This document shows positions 1 to 8,393 of a stretch of DNA of 46,821 nt, in pieces (the stretch's first letter is position 1; each line of letters opens with the position of its first letter). The stretch spans positions 8,347 to 55,167 of the forward strand of contig JAUMXM010000008.1 in assembly GCA_030529085.1 (NCBI GenBank), read 5' to 3'. The stretch is from Rikenellaceae bacterium (lineage in GTDB: Bacteria > Bacteroidota > Bacteroidia > Bacteroidales > Rikenellaceae). The notes under the pieces are model-generated. The model was given only the letters and a program-made list of their open reading frames with translations, was not told the origin of the DNA and did not search any database. The position numbers and the translations under genes are program-made.

Positions 1-538
1 AACGGGTACGGCCGACCTGGCAATCGATATGGCCGAAGCGATGTCTGAGGTGCGCATCACGGGCGTCGATCTCTCGACCGAGATGCTCGCCGTGGGGCGC
101 GAGAAGGTGGCTCGTGCCGGCTTCTCGGAGCGTGTGACCCTGCTTGAGGGGGATGCCGAGCAGCTGCCCTTCGCCGACGAGACGTTCGATGCCGTTACGG
201 TCGCCTTCGGCGTACGAAACTTCGCCGATCTGCCGTTATGCTTGCAGGAGATGCGTCGCGTGTTGCGCCCGGGTGGCTGTGTGGTGATCTTGGAGCTCTC
301 CACGCCGCAGAATCCCGTGGTGCGCTTTTGCTACGAGTGCTACGCCTTCCGCTTCCTGCCCTGGATCGGCGGCCTGGTCTCGAAGGAGCAGGGTGCCTAC
401 CGCTATCTTCCCGCCTCGATTCGCGCCTTCCACAAGCCGACGACGGTGGTCGAGATGATGCAACAGGCGGGATTCACGGCTTGCCGTGCCGAGCGCAAAA
501 CGTGTGGTATTGCCCACATTTATTATGCGGTAAAATAA
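1..538 (+). CDS. menG: Demethylmenaquinone methyltransferase (MenG/UbiE), 5' end cut off by the window
   Basis: Class I SAM-dependent methyltransferase that makes the last methylation in menaquinone synthesis, converting demethylmenaquinone to menaquinone in the cytoplasm/inner membrane face. The reading frame is open from base 2 and begins with TGTADLAID, the end of the glycine-rich SAM-binding motif I, so roughly the first quarter of the protein lies upstream. Further on are GVDLSTEML (motif after beta-2), LLEGDAEQLPF (acidic adenine contact), the family-typical GVRNFADL and MRRVLRPGG, and a C-terminal KTCGIAHIYYAVK tail usual for MenG/UbiE. The first in-window ATG (base 29) is internal, not the start. 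A 9-12 base gap to the next gene suggests cotranscription. Menaquinone rather than ubiquinone is assumed because Bacteroidetes use menaquinone. Confidence 0.93.
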   Translation, partial: TGTADLAIDMAEAMSEVRITGVDLSTEMLAVGREKVARAGFSERVTLLEGDAEQLPFADETFDAVTVAFGVRNFADLPLCLQEMRRVLRPGGCVVILELSTPQNPVVRFCYECYAFRFLPWIGGLVSKEQGAYRYLPASIRAFHKPTTVVEMMQQAGFTACRAERKTCGIAHIYYAVK

Positions 539-549
539 TTGAGAAACCT

Positions 550-1059
550 ATGAAATACAGAATTTTAGCTATTTTATTAGTCGCCTTTTCACTCGGCCTC
601 GGCTCCTGCTCGAAGAGCATCAGCAAGATGCGTCAGAAGGTCGCCCTGCAGGGGATCGAGGATGTGCGTGTGGTGAGCCTCTCGTCGGTGCAGATCGACT
701 TCCGCATCCAGAACGAGACGGCCTACAATCTCCACCTCAAGGATGCCGTTGCCCACCTCTACTACCGCGACGAGGTGATTGGCACGATGACCCTGCGCGA
801 TCGCGTCGAGGTGCCCCGTAAGACCAAGAGTGAGGTCTTCTCCACGATGTGGAATGTCGATTTGGGCAACCCCCTTAAGCTGCTCCCCATCCTGGGCAAG
901 GTGCGCAGTGGCGACCTCTCGGAGCTGTGGGTCAATCTGGAGCTGGAGGGTCGCGGCGGCCCGGTGCCGGTCAATCTTTCGCGCCAAAAGATGCCTTTGT
1001 CGGATTTTTTACGTACCTTTGGTGTAGATGTAACTAACTTTACGAACCTTTTGAAATAA
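550..1059 (+). CDS. LEA14/WHy-type lipoprotein
   Basis: Predicted 169-residue lipoprotein. A hydrophobic signal ends in the lipobox LGLGSC, with Cys20 as the lipidated residue. The mature part has the single beta-sandwich pattern of LEA14/water-stress-hypersensitive proteins: alternating strands such as VQIDFRIQNETAYNLHLKDA, followed by a strand-turn repeat where a residue is compared with an ordinary peptide layout (YYRDEVIGTMTLRDRVEVP). The family is structurally known, but its function in Bacteroidetes envelopes is not. The start at 550 was chosen over an open frame reaching back to 238 because it gives the signal peptide directly and avoids overlap with menG. It sits 11 bases after menG and 7 bases before the SPOR-like gene, so the three are probably one transcript. 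Confidence 0.8.
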   Translation: MKYRILAILLVAFSLGLGSCSKSISKMRQKVALQGIEDVRVVSLSSVQIDFRIQNETAYNLHLKDAVAHLYYRDEVIGTMTLRDRVEVPRKTKSEVFSTMWNVDLGNPLKLLPILGKVRSGDLSELWVNLELEGRGGPVPVNLSRQKMPLSDFLRTFGVDVTNFTNLLK

Positions 1060-1066
1060 TCGAGAA

Positions 1067-1546
1067 ATGATAACAATCTGTAAGCGAATCCTTATTTCGG
1101 CTATTTTGTTAGTAGTTTCGGCGGGTGTTGCCGAGGCGCAATCGTTGGGGGCTTTCAAGCAGCAATTGGCGCGAGAGGTCGTTACGCCCGAGGCTCCCGA
1201 GGGGGCTCGTGTCGAGGTGGCGGAGATGGGCTCGGCAGCCGATGCTGTGGAGGCTCTTTCAAATCATAATAACGCGCCCGCGCGCATACGTGGCTATCGC
1301 GTCTGCATCTTCTTCGATAACGGACAGGATGCACGTGCCGGCGCTATGGAGGCCAAAACCCTCTTCCAGGAGCACTATCCCGATGTAAAGCTCTATATGG
1401 TCTACGAAAATCCCTATTTCCGTGTGACGGTGGGCAACTGCCTTACGATCGAGGAGGCCATTATCCTCAAAGGACGCCTGGCCACTTACTTCCCGAAAGC
1501 CTTCCCGAAGAGCGAAGAGCTGGCTCTTTCGGACCTTTTGGAGTAA
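1067..1546 (+). CDS. Secreted SPOR-like domain protein
   Basis: 159-residue exported protein. A type I signal peptide (about residues 1-25, ending in VAEAQ) is followed by a linker and then a SPOR-like fold: the strand RGYRVCIFFDNGQDAR, a helix with AMEAKTLFQEHYP, the strand VKLYMVYENPYFRVTVGNC and a helix EEAIILKGRLATYFPKAF. SPOR domains bind denuded peptidoglycan at division sites or bind other cell-wall targets; many small Bacteroidetes proteins carry a single such domain. Whether this copy binds glycan strands cannot be told from sequence. It is the last gene of the menG cluster. No hairpin with a T-run is obvious after its stop codon. Confidence 0.75.
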   Translation: MITICKRILISAILLVVSAGVAEAQSLGAFKQQLAREVVTPEAPEGARVEVAEMGSAADAVEALSNHNNAPARIRGYRVCIFFDNGQDARAGAMEAKTLFQEHYPDVKLYMVYENPYFRVTVGNCLTIEEAIILKGRLATYFPKAFPKSEELALSDLLE

Positions 1547-1582
1547 TAAAATGTAACTTTATGCTAAAAAGTTTCGCTTTTT

Positions 1583-1614
1583 CTTGCTATTTATAGGTCG
1601 AATGTCTATATTTG
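1583..1614 (+). promoter_or_regulatory. Bacteroidetes-type promoter for the small lipoprotein
   Basis: A CTTG at 1583-1586 stands 20 bases before TATATTTG at 1607-1614, matching the -33 TTTG / -7 TAnnTTTG layout of the Bacteroidetes primary sigma factor. The start codon follows 45 bases later. The -33 element has one mismatch. Confidence 0.6.
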
Positions 1615-1659
1615 CCGCTGTATTACTTTTTAAATCCTATCAATTTAAAAGAAAGAGCT

Positions 1660-1938
1660 ATGAAAAAGATTTACATGTTCGCTATCGTTCTGGCTGCTGC
1701 TGCCATGGTTAGCTGCGCCGGTAACGCCAACAAGGCCGCTGAGGCTGCTGAAGAGGTTGTAGAGTGCGCTGAGGGTGCTGCTTGCGAGACTTGCGAGGCT
1801 GCATGCGAGGCCGGTAAGAGCGTAGAGCAGGCTGCTGAGGAGGCTGCTGAGGCTGTAAAGGACGCTGCCAAGGAGGCCGCTGTTGAGGCTATCGACGAGG
1901 CTGCTGCCAAGGCTGCTGCTGCCATCAAGGGCGAGTAA
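1660..1938 (+). CDS. Small Ala/Glu-rich lipoprotein with a four-cysteine cluster
   Basis: A 92-residue protein I do not recognise as a named family. A signal peptide with lipobox AMVSC puts lipidated Cys19 at the mature N-terminus. The mature part is mostly Ala, Glu and Lys in a pattern expected for a continuous amphipathic helix (EAAEAVKDAAKEAAVEAIDE), interrupted early by four cysteines in the arrangement C36-x5-C42-x2-C45-x3-C49. The cysteines could bind a metal or form disulfides; both are inference. The ATG at 1660 is preferred to an upstream in-frame start at 1612 because only it gives a signal peptide at the N-terminus and because the upstream one lies inside the -7 promoter box. It is a single-gene unit with its own promoter and terminator, and its codons (GCT, GAG, GTA) look like those of well-expressed genes. 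Confidence 0.8.
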   Translation: MKKIYMFAIVLAAAAMVSCAGNANKAAEAAEEVVECAEGAACETCEAACEAGKSVEQAAEEAAEAVKDAAKEAAVEAIDEAAAKAAAAIKGE

Positions 1939-1954
1939 GCTGCGTTGCTCGAAA

Positions 1955-1994
1955 GAAAAAAGGGGGATTCAGGCGATGATTCCCTCTTTTTTTG
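1955..1994 (+). terminator. Rho-independent terminator of the small lipoprotein gene
   Basis: AAAAAAGGGGGA at 1955-1967 can pair with TCCCTCTTTTTTT at 1981-1993 (one G-U pair), ending in a run of seven T. It lies 17 bases after the stop codon. Confidence 0.8.
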
Positions 1995-2024
1995 TGCTTC
2001 CTTGCCAAATTTTTGTTACCTTTG
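1991..2024 (+). promoter_or_regulatory. Bacteroidetes-type promoter for the permease gene
   Basis: TTTG at 1991-1994, 22 bases, then TACCTTTG at 2017-2024, with the start codon 26 bases downstream. The -33 box overlaps the T-run of the preceding terminator. Confidence 0.6.
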
Positions 2025-2049
2025 TTTATTGTAAAAATCCTAAAACTAT

Positions 2050-3348
2050 ATGCAACAGGTAGAACTTTGGATGCTTCTCCCCTTTGTGGTGATGCTGCTG
2101 ACGATTGCCATCGCACCGCTCGTCGCCGAACATTGGTGGGAGAATAACCGCAACAAACTTATCTTTACACTCATCGTCTCCGTTCCGACAGCTATCCTGC
2201 TCGTCGCCAAGGGGCTGGGACACAATGTCGAGCACCAACTACTCTTCGACTACATCCCCTTCATTATTCTTCTCTTGGCGCTCTTTGTCGTTACGGGTGG
2301 TATCAACATCCGAGGCGATATTGCCGCCACGCCTGCCGTCAACACCTTCCTGCTCTTTGGCGGATGGCTCCTGGCCTCCTTCATGGGTACGACGGGCGCC
2401 GCCATGTTGATGATTCGCCCCTTGTTGCAGATCAACCAGCAGCGTAAACACCGCGTACATACGGTGCTCTTCTTTATCGCGCTGGTGGCCAACTGTGGTG
2501 GCCTTCTAACGCCGCTGGGCGATCCCCCGTTGTTCCTTTTGTACCTGCGTGGAGCCTCGTTCGAGTGGTTCTTCACGTTGTTGCCGCAGTGGGCCTTTGT
2601 AGGTTTCGTGCTGCTCACGATCTATGTCCTGTGGGATAAATACTACTTCGCCCAGGAGCCTGCCGAGTTGCGTAAACGCGATGTCGAGGAGCAGGAGCCG
2701 ATCCATGTAACCGGTTCGATCAACTTCATCTGGTTGGCTTGTGTGGTTGGTGCGGTTGTCTTTTTGAACCCCTCACACATCCCGGCTATGGCCGACCACG
2801 ATGCTCCGATCTATCTGCGCTTCCTGCGCGAGATCGTCCTGCTGGTGATCATCTTTGTTTCGCTTAAGACAACCAGCGCCGAGGCTCGCAAAGCGAACCA
2901 CTTCTCGTGGGAGCCGATTGCCGAGGTGGCGATCCTCTTTGTGGGTATCTTCACGACGATGACCCCTGCGCTGCTCTATCTGAATGTACACGCCCCCTCG
3001 ATGGGTCTGAGCGAGCCGTGGCACTTCTACTACCTGACGGGTGCCTTGTCCTCGTTCCTGGATAATGCCCCGACGGCTGTCGCCTTCCATACGGTGGCTA
3101 CGGGTCTGCCCGTGGTGGAGGGTATTCCCTACGTGGCGGGTATCCCCGAGGTGCTTCTGAAGGCTATTTCGCTCGGTGCCGTCTTCTTTGGTGCGATGAC
3201 CTACATCGGCAACGGCCCCAACTTCATGGTCAAGGCCATCGCTGAGAGCGAAGGGGTCAAGATGCCCTCCTTCTTTGGCTATATGGTGAAATTCTCGCTC
3301 GTTGTACTGCTGCCCGTCTATATCATGGCACAGCTCCTCTTCTTCTAA
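2050..3348 (+). CDS. Ion-transporter-superfamily permease, Na+/H+ antiporter or citrate-transporter type
   Basis: 432-residue inner-membrane protein with about eleven hydrophobic segments, beginning with an uncleaved N-terminal helix (LLPFVVMLLTIAIAPLVAEHWW). It has the two re-entrant loop signatures of the ArsB/NhaD/CitM superfamily: TGAAMLMIRPLLQ with LLTPLGDPPLFLLYLRG in the first half, and LSSFLDNAPTAVAFHT with MTYIGNGPNFMVKAIAE in the second half. Bacteroidetes members are commonly named sodium:proton antiporters or putative citrate transporters; the sequence does not settle which ion or substrate moves. It is a stand-alone gene with its own promoter, ending head-to-tail against the converging B12 operon, with a shared terminator between them. 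Confidence 0.85.
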   Translation: MQQVELWMLLPFVVMLLTIAIAPLVAEHWWENNRNKLIFTLIVSVPTAILLVAKGLGHNVEHQLLFDYIPFIILLLALFVVTGGINIRGDIAATPAVNTFLLFGGWLLASFMGTTGAAMLMIRPLLQINQQRKHRVHTVLFFIALVANCGGLLTPLGDPPLFLLYLRGASFEWFFTLLPQWAFVGFVLLTIYVLWDKYYFAQEPAELRKRDVEEQEPIHVTGSINFIWLACVVGAVVFLNPSHIPAMADHDAPIYLRFLREIVLLVIIFVSLKTTSAEARKANHFSWEPIAEVAILFVGIFTTMTPALLYLNVHAPSMGLSEPWHFYYLTGALSSFLDNAPTAVAFHTVATGLPVVEGIPYVAGIPEVLLKAISLGAVFFGAMTYIGNGPNFMVKAIAESEGVKMPSFFGYMVKFSLVVLLPVYIMAQLLFF

Positions 3349-3370
3349 AAGGAGGAGACTCGAGAGACAG

Positions 3371-3404
3371 AAAAACGCAACCTTTCGGGGTTGCGTTTTT
3401 TTTT
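3371..3404. terminator. Bidirectional terminator between converging transcripts
   Basis: AAAAACGCAACC at 3371-3382 pairs with GGGTTGCGTTTTT at 3388-3400 and is followed by more T, while the A-run on the left side gives a T-run on the minus strand. It can serve both the permease gene (plus) and the B12 ABC operon (minus); the last stop codon of that operon overlaps the T-run. Confidence 0.85.
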
Positions 3405-4122
3405 ATGCGAGGTTGAAGCAGCGTTCGATGTGGCCGCTGCGCTGCATTTCGTCGATCGGGAGGTGGTGCAGATGCGGATTGTCGACCAGCGCAATGGCAT
3501 CGCATAGGGAGCGGGCAATATCCAGCTCGTGGGTCGAGAAGAGGATGCACTTCCGCTCCTCGTGGGCCAGACGCTGGAGCAGACGCCCCAACTCATAGCG
3601 GTTGGGCAGGTCGAGGAACGAGGTCGGCTCGTCGAGCAGCATGATCGGCGTCTCCTGGGCCAGCGCACGGGCGATCATCACACGCTGACACTCGCCGTCG
3701 GACATACGATCCATCGTGCGGTCGGCAAACGCAGCCATCCCTACGGCCTCCAGTGCGTAGTCGCAGATGCGGCGATCCTCCTCCTGCATGCGACCGATCC
3801 AATTTGTGTAGGGGGCGCGGCCGAGGGCCACCACATCGCGGCAACGCAGGTTGGCGATGCGCACCCGCTCGGTCGTCACGAAGGCGATGCTTTTCGAGAG
3901 CTCGTGGGGGGCTATTTCGGTTTGCGGAGTGCCGGCAATGCGAATGGAGCCCCCTGCGATGGTGCTGTCATCGAGTCCTGCGATTGTACGCAGCAGGGTC
4001 GATTTGCCCGAGCCGTTGCGCCCGATAAGGGCCGTAAGCTGCCCTACGGCAAAGGTGGCGGAGACCTGCTTGAGCAGCGGACGGTCGGCATAGCCGAGCG
4101 AGAGATTTTCGAGGCGTATCAT
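3403..4122 (-). CDS. btuD: Cobalamin ABC transporter ATP-binding protein
   Basis: 239-residue ABC ATPase that powers import of vitamin B12 across the inner membrane. Visible motifs are Walker A GRNGSGKST (residues 34-42), signature MSDGECQRVMIARAL, Walker B IMLLDEP followed by TSFLD, and the H-loop STHE. The signature MSDGE is a variant of LSGGQ often seen in FecE/BtuD-type proteins. The start at 4122 was chosen because the protein then begins MIRLENLSLGY, the usual first strand; an in-frame start at 4176 would overlap the permease by 41 bases. It is the last gene of the riboswitch-controlled operon, 13 bases after btuC. Sequence alone cannot separate B12 from haem or siderophore ATPases; the riboswitch decides for B12. 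Confidence 0.88.
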   Translation of the reverse strand: MIRLENLSLGYADRPLLKQVSATFAVGQLTALIGRNGSGKSTLLRTIAGLDDSTIAGGSIRIAGTPQTEIAPHELSKSIAFVTTERVRIANLRCRDVVALGRAPYTNWIGRMQEEDRRICDYALEAVGMAAFADRTMDRMSDGECQRVMIARALAQETPIMLLDEPTSFLDLPNRYELGRLLQRLAHEERKCILFSTHELDIARSLCDAIALVDNPHLHHLPIDEMQRSGHIERCFNLA

Positions 4123-4135
4123 CGTTTTGCAGTCG

Positions 4136-5140
4136 TTAAGCAATGGTTTTATGGCGCCATACGACCCACACCACAATCGGAATACCCATCAGGGCCGTTA
4201 CGGTGTTGATCGGTAGCGTGAGGCTCTTCGATACCAGGTCGCAGAGGAGCAACACGCAGCTACCCATCAGGGCCGAGGCGGGAATCAGGATGCGGTGGTC
4301 GGCCTCGCGGAAGAGCATGCGTGTCAGGTGGGGCACGGCGAGTCCGATGAAGCCCACCGGGCCGCAGAAGGCGGTCACGGTGCCGGCCAGCAGGGTGGTC
4401 GAGAGGAAAACGAGCGAGCGGGTGCGGCGGATGTTGAGTCCCATCGTGCGGGCGTAGTTCTCGCCCAGGAGGAGCAGGTTGAGGGGCTTGATGGCGGCTA
4501 CGGCGAGAATCAGACCCGCGACAACGGCTATAGCCAGCAGGCCCAACTGAATGGTTGTCACATCACCGAGCGACCCCATCGTCCAGATAACGAAGGATTT
4601 GAGAGCCCCCTCGTTGCTCACGTATTGCAGAATCTGCACCACGGCATCGACGCCCGACGAGCACATCATACCGAGAATCAGGATCACCATGATATCCTTC
4701 ACGCGGCGACTTACGGCGGCCACCAACATCAGCACCAGGGCAGCACCTGCCCAGGCGGCACCTGCCACACCTAACGATGCGAAGAGGGTCGAGCCGCTCC
4801 ACCCCAGGAGGGGCGCTCCGAGCAGCACGAGGGCGACACCAAGGCTCGCGCCCGAGCTGATACCCAACACAAAGGGGCCTGCCAGGGGGTTGCGGAAGAG
4901 GGTCTGCATCTGCAGGCCGCTCACCGAGAGGGCTGCACCGGCCAGGAGCGCCACGACGGCCTTCAGCAGGCGGATCGAGCGCACGATTTTGGCCGTAGCC
5001 GGGGCTACATCGCCACCGGTCAGGGCGCCCCATACCTCCCCGAAGCCGAGCTGCACGGAGCCGACCATCAGGTCGGCCGCGAAGAGCGCCAGCCCCAAGA
5101 GCGAGAGTGCGACAAAGAGTATGCGGTTACGCGATTTCAT
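4136..5140 (-). CDS. btuC: Cobalamin ABC transporter permease (FecCD family)
   Basis: 334-residue inner-membrane permease of the FecCD/BtuC family with about ten transmembrane helices. The family hallmark is GLQMQTLFRNPLAGP followed by LGISSGASLG near residues 80-105. The cytoplasmic coupling region lies around ENYARTMGLNIRRTR, and the C-terminal GPVGFIGLAVPHLTRM box is also typical. Two copies plus two BtuD subunits would form the channel. The gene follows btuF by 24 bases on the same transcript. Its length and motif order match the family; nothing appears missing. Confidence 0.9.
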   Translation of the reverse strand: MKSRNRILFVALSLLGLALFAADLMVGSVQLGFGEVWGALTGGDVAPATAKIVRSIRLLKAVVALLAGAALSVSGLQMQTLFRNPLAGPFVLGISSGASLGVALVLLGAPLLGWSGSTLFASLGVAGAAWAGAALVLMLVAAVSRRVKDIMVILILGMMCSSGVDAVVQILQYVSNEGALKSFVIWTMGSLGDVTTIQLGLLAIAVVAGLILAVAAIKPLNLLLLGENYARTMGLNIRRTRSLVFLSTTLLAGTVTAFCGPVGFIGLAVPHLTRMLFREADHRILIPASALMGSCVLLLCDLVSKSLTLPINTVTALMGIPIVVWVVWRHKTIA

Positions 5141-5164
5141 CCTTATAAAGATCGGAAATTTCGG

Positions 5165-6295
5165 TTATTGAAGTCGATGGTGGTAGACGAATTGGTAGTT
5201 TGGATCCAACTCGGGGTGGAGCAGGTGTTGCAGGTCGCGCAGCACCACATCGGGTTCCACGACCCCCTGTTCCCAGAAGTCGTTGCCACCGGCAGGGCTG
5301 AGGCGCGCGTTGTTGTTCCAGACCTGCTTTTCGCGTACGGCACGTACATCGGCAAAGCGCGGGAAGCGGCTGCTGAGCTCCTCCAACGTATGGAAGATGC
5401 CGGGGTTGAGCCAGATATCGGCCTCCGAGGCGAGTAGGTAGGCCTCCTCGATGTCAATGACATCGCTGCGGTTGTCGCCGTCGTCTTGGTAGATGTAGGC
5501 ACCGCCGGCGTCGGTCAAGAGTTGTACCATATAGCTGTTTGCAGGGGGCATAAACCAATTCTCGCGGTAGGGCGAGTTGAACATCACGCGCGGTTTGGGC
5601 TCGCATTGGGCACTTTGGGCAATCGCTTCGTAGCGCGCTTCGATCGGGCGGTAGATCTTTTCGGCCTCCGCACGAAGCCCCACCAATTCGGCGACGAAGA
5701 TCATCCACTCCGCCTTACCCAGGGGGTGTTGCTCGAGGTATTCGCCCACATAGACATAGGGGATTCCGAGCTCCGCGAGGCGCCCCTCCATCTCCGAGGC
5801 GCCGCTTACGCCGTAGAGCAGCACCAGATCGGGGTCGAGTGCCACAACCAACTCGTAGTTCAGGTTGCCGTCGTAGCCCACATCCCCGATTTGTGCACGA
5901 TGGGCGTGGATGTAGCTGTTCGACACGAAGTCGATACCCGAAACCCCGACAACGCGGTCGATGACCCCGATTTTGTCGAGCATCGCAATGTAGGAGCAGG
6001 ACATGCAGATCACACGCTCGGCCTCCCCTTCCAACACCTGTCCTGCGTAGCCTTTCGGTAGGGGCTCGTCGTTGCGGCGAATCAGAAGTTGTGTCGCCTC
6101 GGCAGCACCCTGCCAGGGGCTGGCTGTCGAGAGAAGGGTGGAGCTGCCCGACTCGGTTGCGCGGAGTGTGAAGCCTTGGGCATAACGTGGCGTGTAGAGC
6201 TCCCGATCGAAGGCCTCGAGCGAGGGTCGCTCGTTGCCGCAGGCCATAAAGGCGAGCGTCAGCAGCGAGAGGAGTATGCTTTGAAGGTGCTTCAT
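5165..6295 (-). CDS. btuF: Cobalamin-binding lipoprotein of the ABC importer
   Basis: 376-residue type III periplasmic binding protein, anchored as a lipoprotein (lipobox AFMAC, Cys19), which hands B12 to the BtuCD importer. Domain 1 contains ERVICMSCSYIAMLDKIGVID and VVGVSGIDFVSN; a central helix typical of the clamshell fold links it to domain 2, which ends with VEPDVVLRDLQHLLHPEL. Members of this Bacteroidetes group are often labelled iron-complex binding proteins, but the operon setting and upstream cobalamin riboswitch favour B12. It starts 3 bases after btuB and precedes btuC by 24 bases. Confidence 0.85.
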   Translation of the reverse strand: MKHLQSILLSLLTLAFMACGNERPSLEAFDRELYTPRYAQGFTLRATESGSSTLLSTASPWQGAAEATQLLIRRNDEPLPKGYAGQVLEGEAERVICMSCSYIAMLDKIGVIDRVVGVSGIDFVSNSYIHAHRAQIGDVGYDGNLNYELVVALDPDLVLLYGVSGASEMEGRLAELGIPYVYVGEYLEQHPLGKAEWMIFVAELVGLRAEAEKIYRPIEARYEAIAQSAQCEPKPRVMFNSPYRENWFMPPANSYMVQLLTDAGGAYIYQDDGDNRSDVIDIEEAYLLASEADIWLNPGIFHTLEELSSRFPRFADVRAVREKQVWNNNARLSPAGGNDFWEQGVVEPDVVLRDLQHLLHPELDPNYQFVYHHRLQ

Positions 6296-6298
6296 CGG

Positions 6299-8383
6299 TT
6301 ATTGTTGGCTCTTTTTGCAGCCCCACTTGGGGGTTATCGAGAGGAAAATTTCGTAGTTGATGCCCGGCATCGGACGCGAGAGTACGGTGATGTACTCCTT
6401 GTCGAAGAGGTTATTGATCGCCCCCTTGAGCGAGAGATCGCACCAGCGCAGCGAGAAGTTGCGTGCCAACGAGAGGTTGCTCAGGGCGTAACCCTCGAGC
6501 GTGCCCGTAATCGAGGATCCGTTGCTCGAGAGGGTGTAGCGCTCGCTGTAGGCGCACCACTTGTAGCCCGCCTCCCAACGTCGCCACCCCAGGCGCAGGG
6601 TCGCCGAGGCGGAGTGCTCGGGCACGTAGGGGAGCTGCTTGCCAACCGAGCGGTCGGCCGACGAGAAGGGCTCACCCTCGTTGAGCGAGGGGGTCCAGGC
6701 GTAGGAGGCGTGGAGCTCCACTAACCAATCTTTCGTGGGACGCCAGGCGGTCGTGGTCTCGACCTCGATGCCGTAGGAGTGTACCTCCTTCACGTTGTCG
6801 GGGGTATAGTAGCCCATCGCTTTGGGATACCAAAGAATCCAATCCTCGATGTGGGAGTCGAACCAGGTGAGCGAGCCATCGAACGAGAGCTTCTTGCCTT
6901 GTCCGAGGCGCCAATCGAAGCCCAAATCATAGGACCAACCCTCCTCGGGTTTCAGGTCGGGGTTGCCGCCCGGCTGGAAGTAGAGGTCGTTGAGGGTGGG
7001 GTAGCGGTAGTTGCGCGAGAGGGAGCTTTTGAGCACCAGCTTGCCGCCGCGCAGCAGCTCGCCATCGAGAAAGAGGGCGGGAATCAGGGGCGAGAGTGTG
7101 TCGTCGTAGAGCTCCTCGCGCAGGGTCATACCCACGCCGAGCCAGGGGAGTGCGCGCCAGCGAGCCGTTGCCGTGGCGGTCAGCTCCGTGCGCTGCTCCT
7201 TGAAGCCGATGCGGTGGGTCCCCTCCTCGTCGATCACCTCCTTGCCCGTGGCGCGGCTGCGGTGGTGATGCGCTGCCACCTCGGCCGAGAAGAGCCACCG
7301 CTCCGAGGGGAGATACTCCCCGCTAAAGCGGCCGTAGAGGGTGTTGAGGTGGTTGCGCGAATACTCCATCGTGCCGTCGGGAATCCCCTCGGAGGGGCTC
7401 TCCGTCGAGCTGTTGCCCCCGAGACTCATCTTGCGGTCGTAGGCCGTCCAGGAGTGGATGTAACCCGCCTGTGCCGCGATGCGACCGCGGTCGGCGATGC
7501 GCTCCCAGCCGAGCAGCGTGCGCAGCGACTCCTCGCGTTGGCGATTCTCGATCTCCTCCTCCTCGGCATAGGAGGTCGAGATCATCGGCAGCTCACGATC
7601 CGAAGCGGTGTACCAGGCCGTCAGCGAGAGGCGATCCCGATCCGTGAGGCGGTAGTAGATCTCCTGCAGGGCGTGAAAGTCGGTGAAGGCACCGTTGCGG
7701 TTGCGCTCCGTGGGGTGGTATTGCGAGACGATGTTGTAATCCTCGTCGTAGATGTTGAGCTTCTTGTCGCGGTTTACGAACTTATAGTCGTTGGGCGAGG
7801 TGGCATAGACCAGGCGGGTCGAGAGCTGCCAACGCTCGTTGCCGTAGCCGATGTGGAGGAACTCATCGAAGGTCGAGAAGGAGCCTACGCCCTGCGCAAA
7901 TTGCAGGTGAAAGCCATCCAGCTCTTTGGGGCGGGTCGAGAGCTTCACCGCACCGCCCAGACCGCCTCCCGTCTCGCTCACCGACGAGGAGCCGTGCAGC
8001 AGCGATGCCTCGTCGATGAAGTAGGAGGGGATCATCGAAAAGTCGGTCATACCGAGCATCGGCGAGTTGAGCTTCATCCCGTTCCACAACACCTGCGTAT
8101 GCGAGGGCGAGGTGCCGCGGAAGGCGACCGTCGAGAGGGTGGCACGGCCGTAGCTCTTGACAAAGACCGAGGAGTTGTAGGTGAGCACGTCGGCCATCGA
8201 GAGGGCGATGTTCTCCTTCAGGGCCACCGAGTCGAACTGCGTGCGCTGCACGCCGATCTGTTTCATCGGGCGGCGACCCACGACAGCCACCTCGTCGATG
8301 GCGATGAGCGAGTCGATATCGTCCTGGGCATGCGCCGCCCCGACGACGAGGAGCAGAAGCAGGGTATGCAGCAACTTTTTCAC
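6299..8383 (-). CDS. btuB: TonB-dependent cobalamin outer-membrane receptor
   Basis: 694-residue TonB-dependent transporter. Signal peptide 1-19 (ending AAHAQ) is followed by a TonB-box-like IDEVAVVGRR, then the plug domain with VFVKSYGRATLSTVAFRGTS and LLHGSSSVSETGGGLGGAV. The rest is a 22-strand barrel with many aromatic-flanked strands and a C-terminal strand YEIFLSITPKWG. It lacks the carboxypeptidase-regulatory-like N-terminal extension of SusC proteins, as BtuB-type receptors do. It lies between btuG and btuF, 10 bases after the former. In Bacteroides BtuB forms a pedal-bin complex with the surface lipoprotein BtuG, and the adjacent gene here fits that partner. Confidence 0.88.
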   Translation of the reverse strand: MKKLLHTLLLLLVVGAAHAQDDIDSLIAIDEVAVVGRRPMKQIGVQRTQFDSVALKENIALSMADVLTYNSSVFVKSYGRATLSTVAFRGTSPSHTQVLWNGMKLNSPMLGMTDFSMIPSYFIDEASLLHGSSSVSETGGGLGGAVKLSTRPKELDGFHLQFAQGVGSFSTFDEFLHIGYGNERWQLSTRLVYATSPNDYKFVNRDKKLNIYDEDYNIVSQYHPTERNRNGAFTDFHALQEIYYRLTDRDRLSLTAWYTASDRELPMISTSYAEEEEIENRQREESLRTLLGWERIADRGRIAAQAGYIHSWTAYDRKMSLGGNSSTESPSEGIPDGTMEYSRNHLNTLYGRFSGEYLPSERWLFSAEVAAHHHRSRATGKEVIDEEGTHRIGFKEQRTELTATATARWRALPWLGVGMTLREELYDDTLSPLIPALFLDGELLRGGKLVLKSSLSRNYRYPTLNDLYFQPGGNPDLKPEEGWSYDLGFDWRLGQGKKLSFDGSLTWFDSHIEDWILWYPKAMGYYTPDNVKEVHSYGIEVETTTAWRPTKDWLVELHASYAWTPSLNEGEPFSSADRSVGKQLPYVPEHSASATLRLGWRRWEAGYKWCAYSERYTLSSNGSSITGTLEGYALSNLSLARNFSLRWCDLSLKGAINNLFDKEYITVLSRPMPGINYEIFLSITPKWGCKKSQQ

Positions 8384-8393
8384 GATCGTCGGC

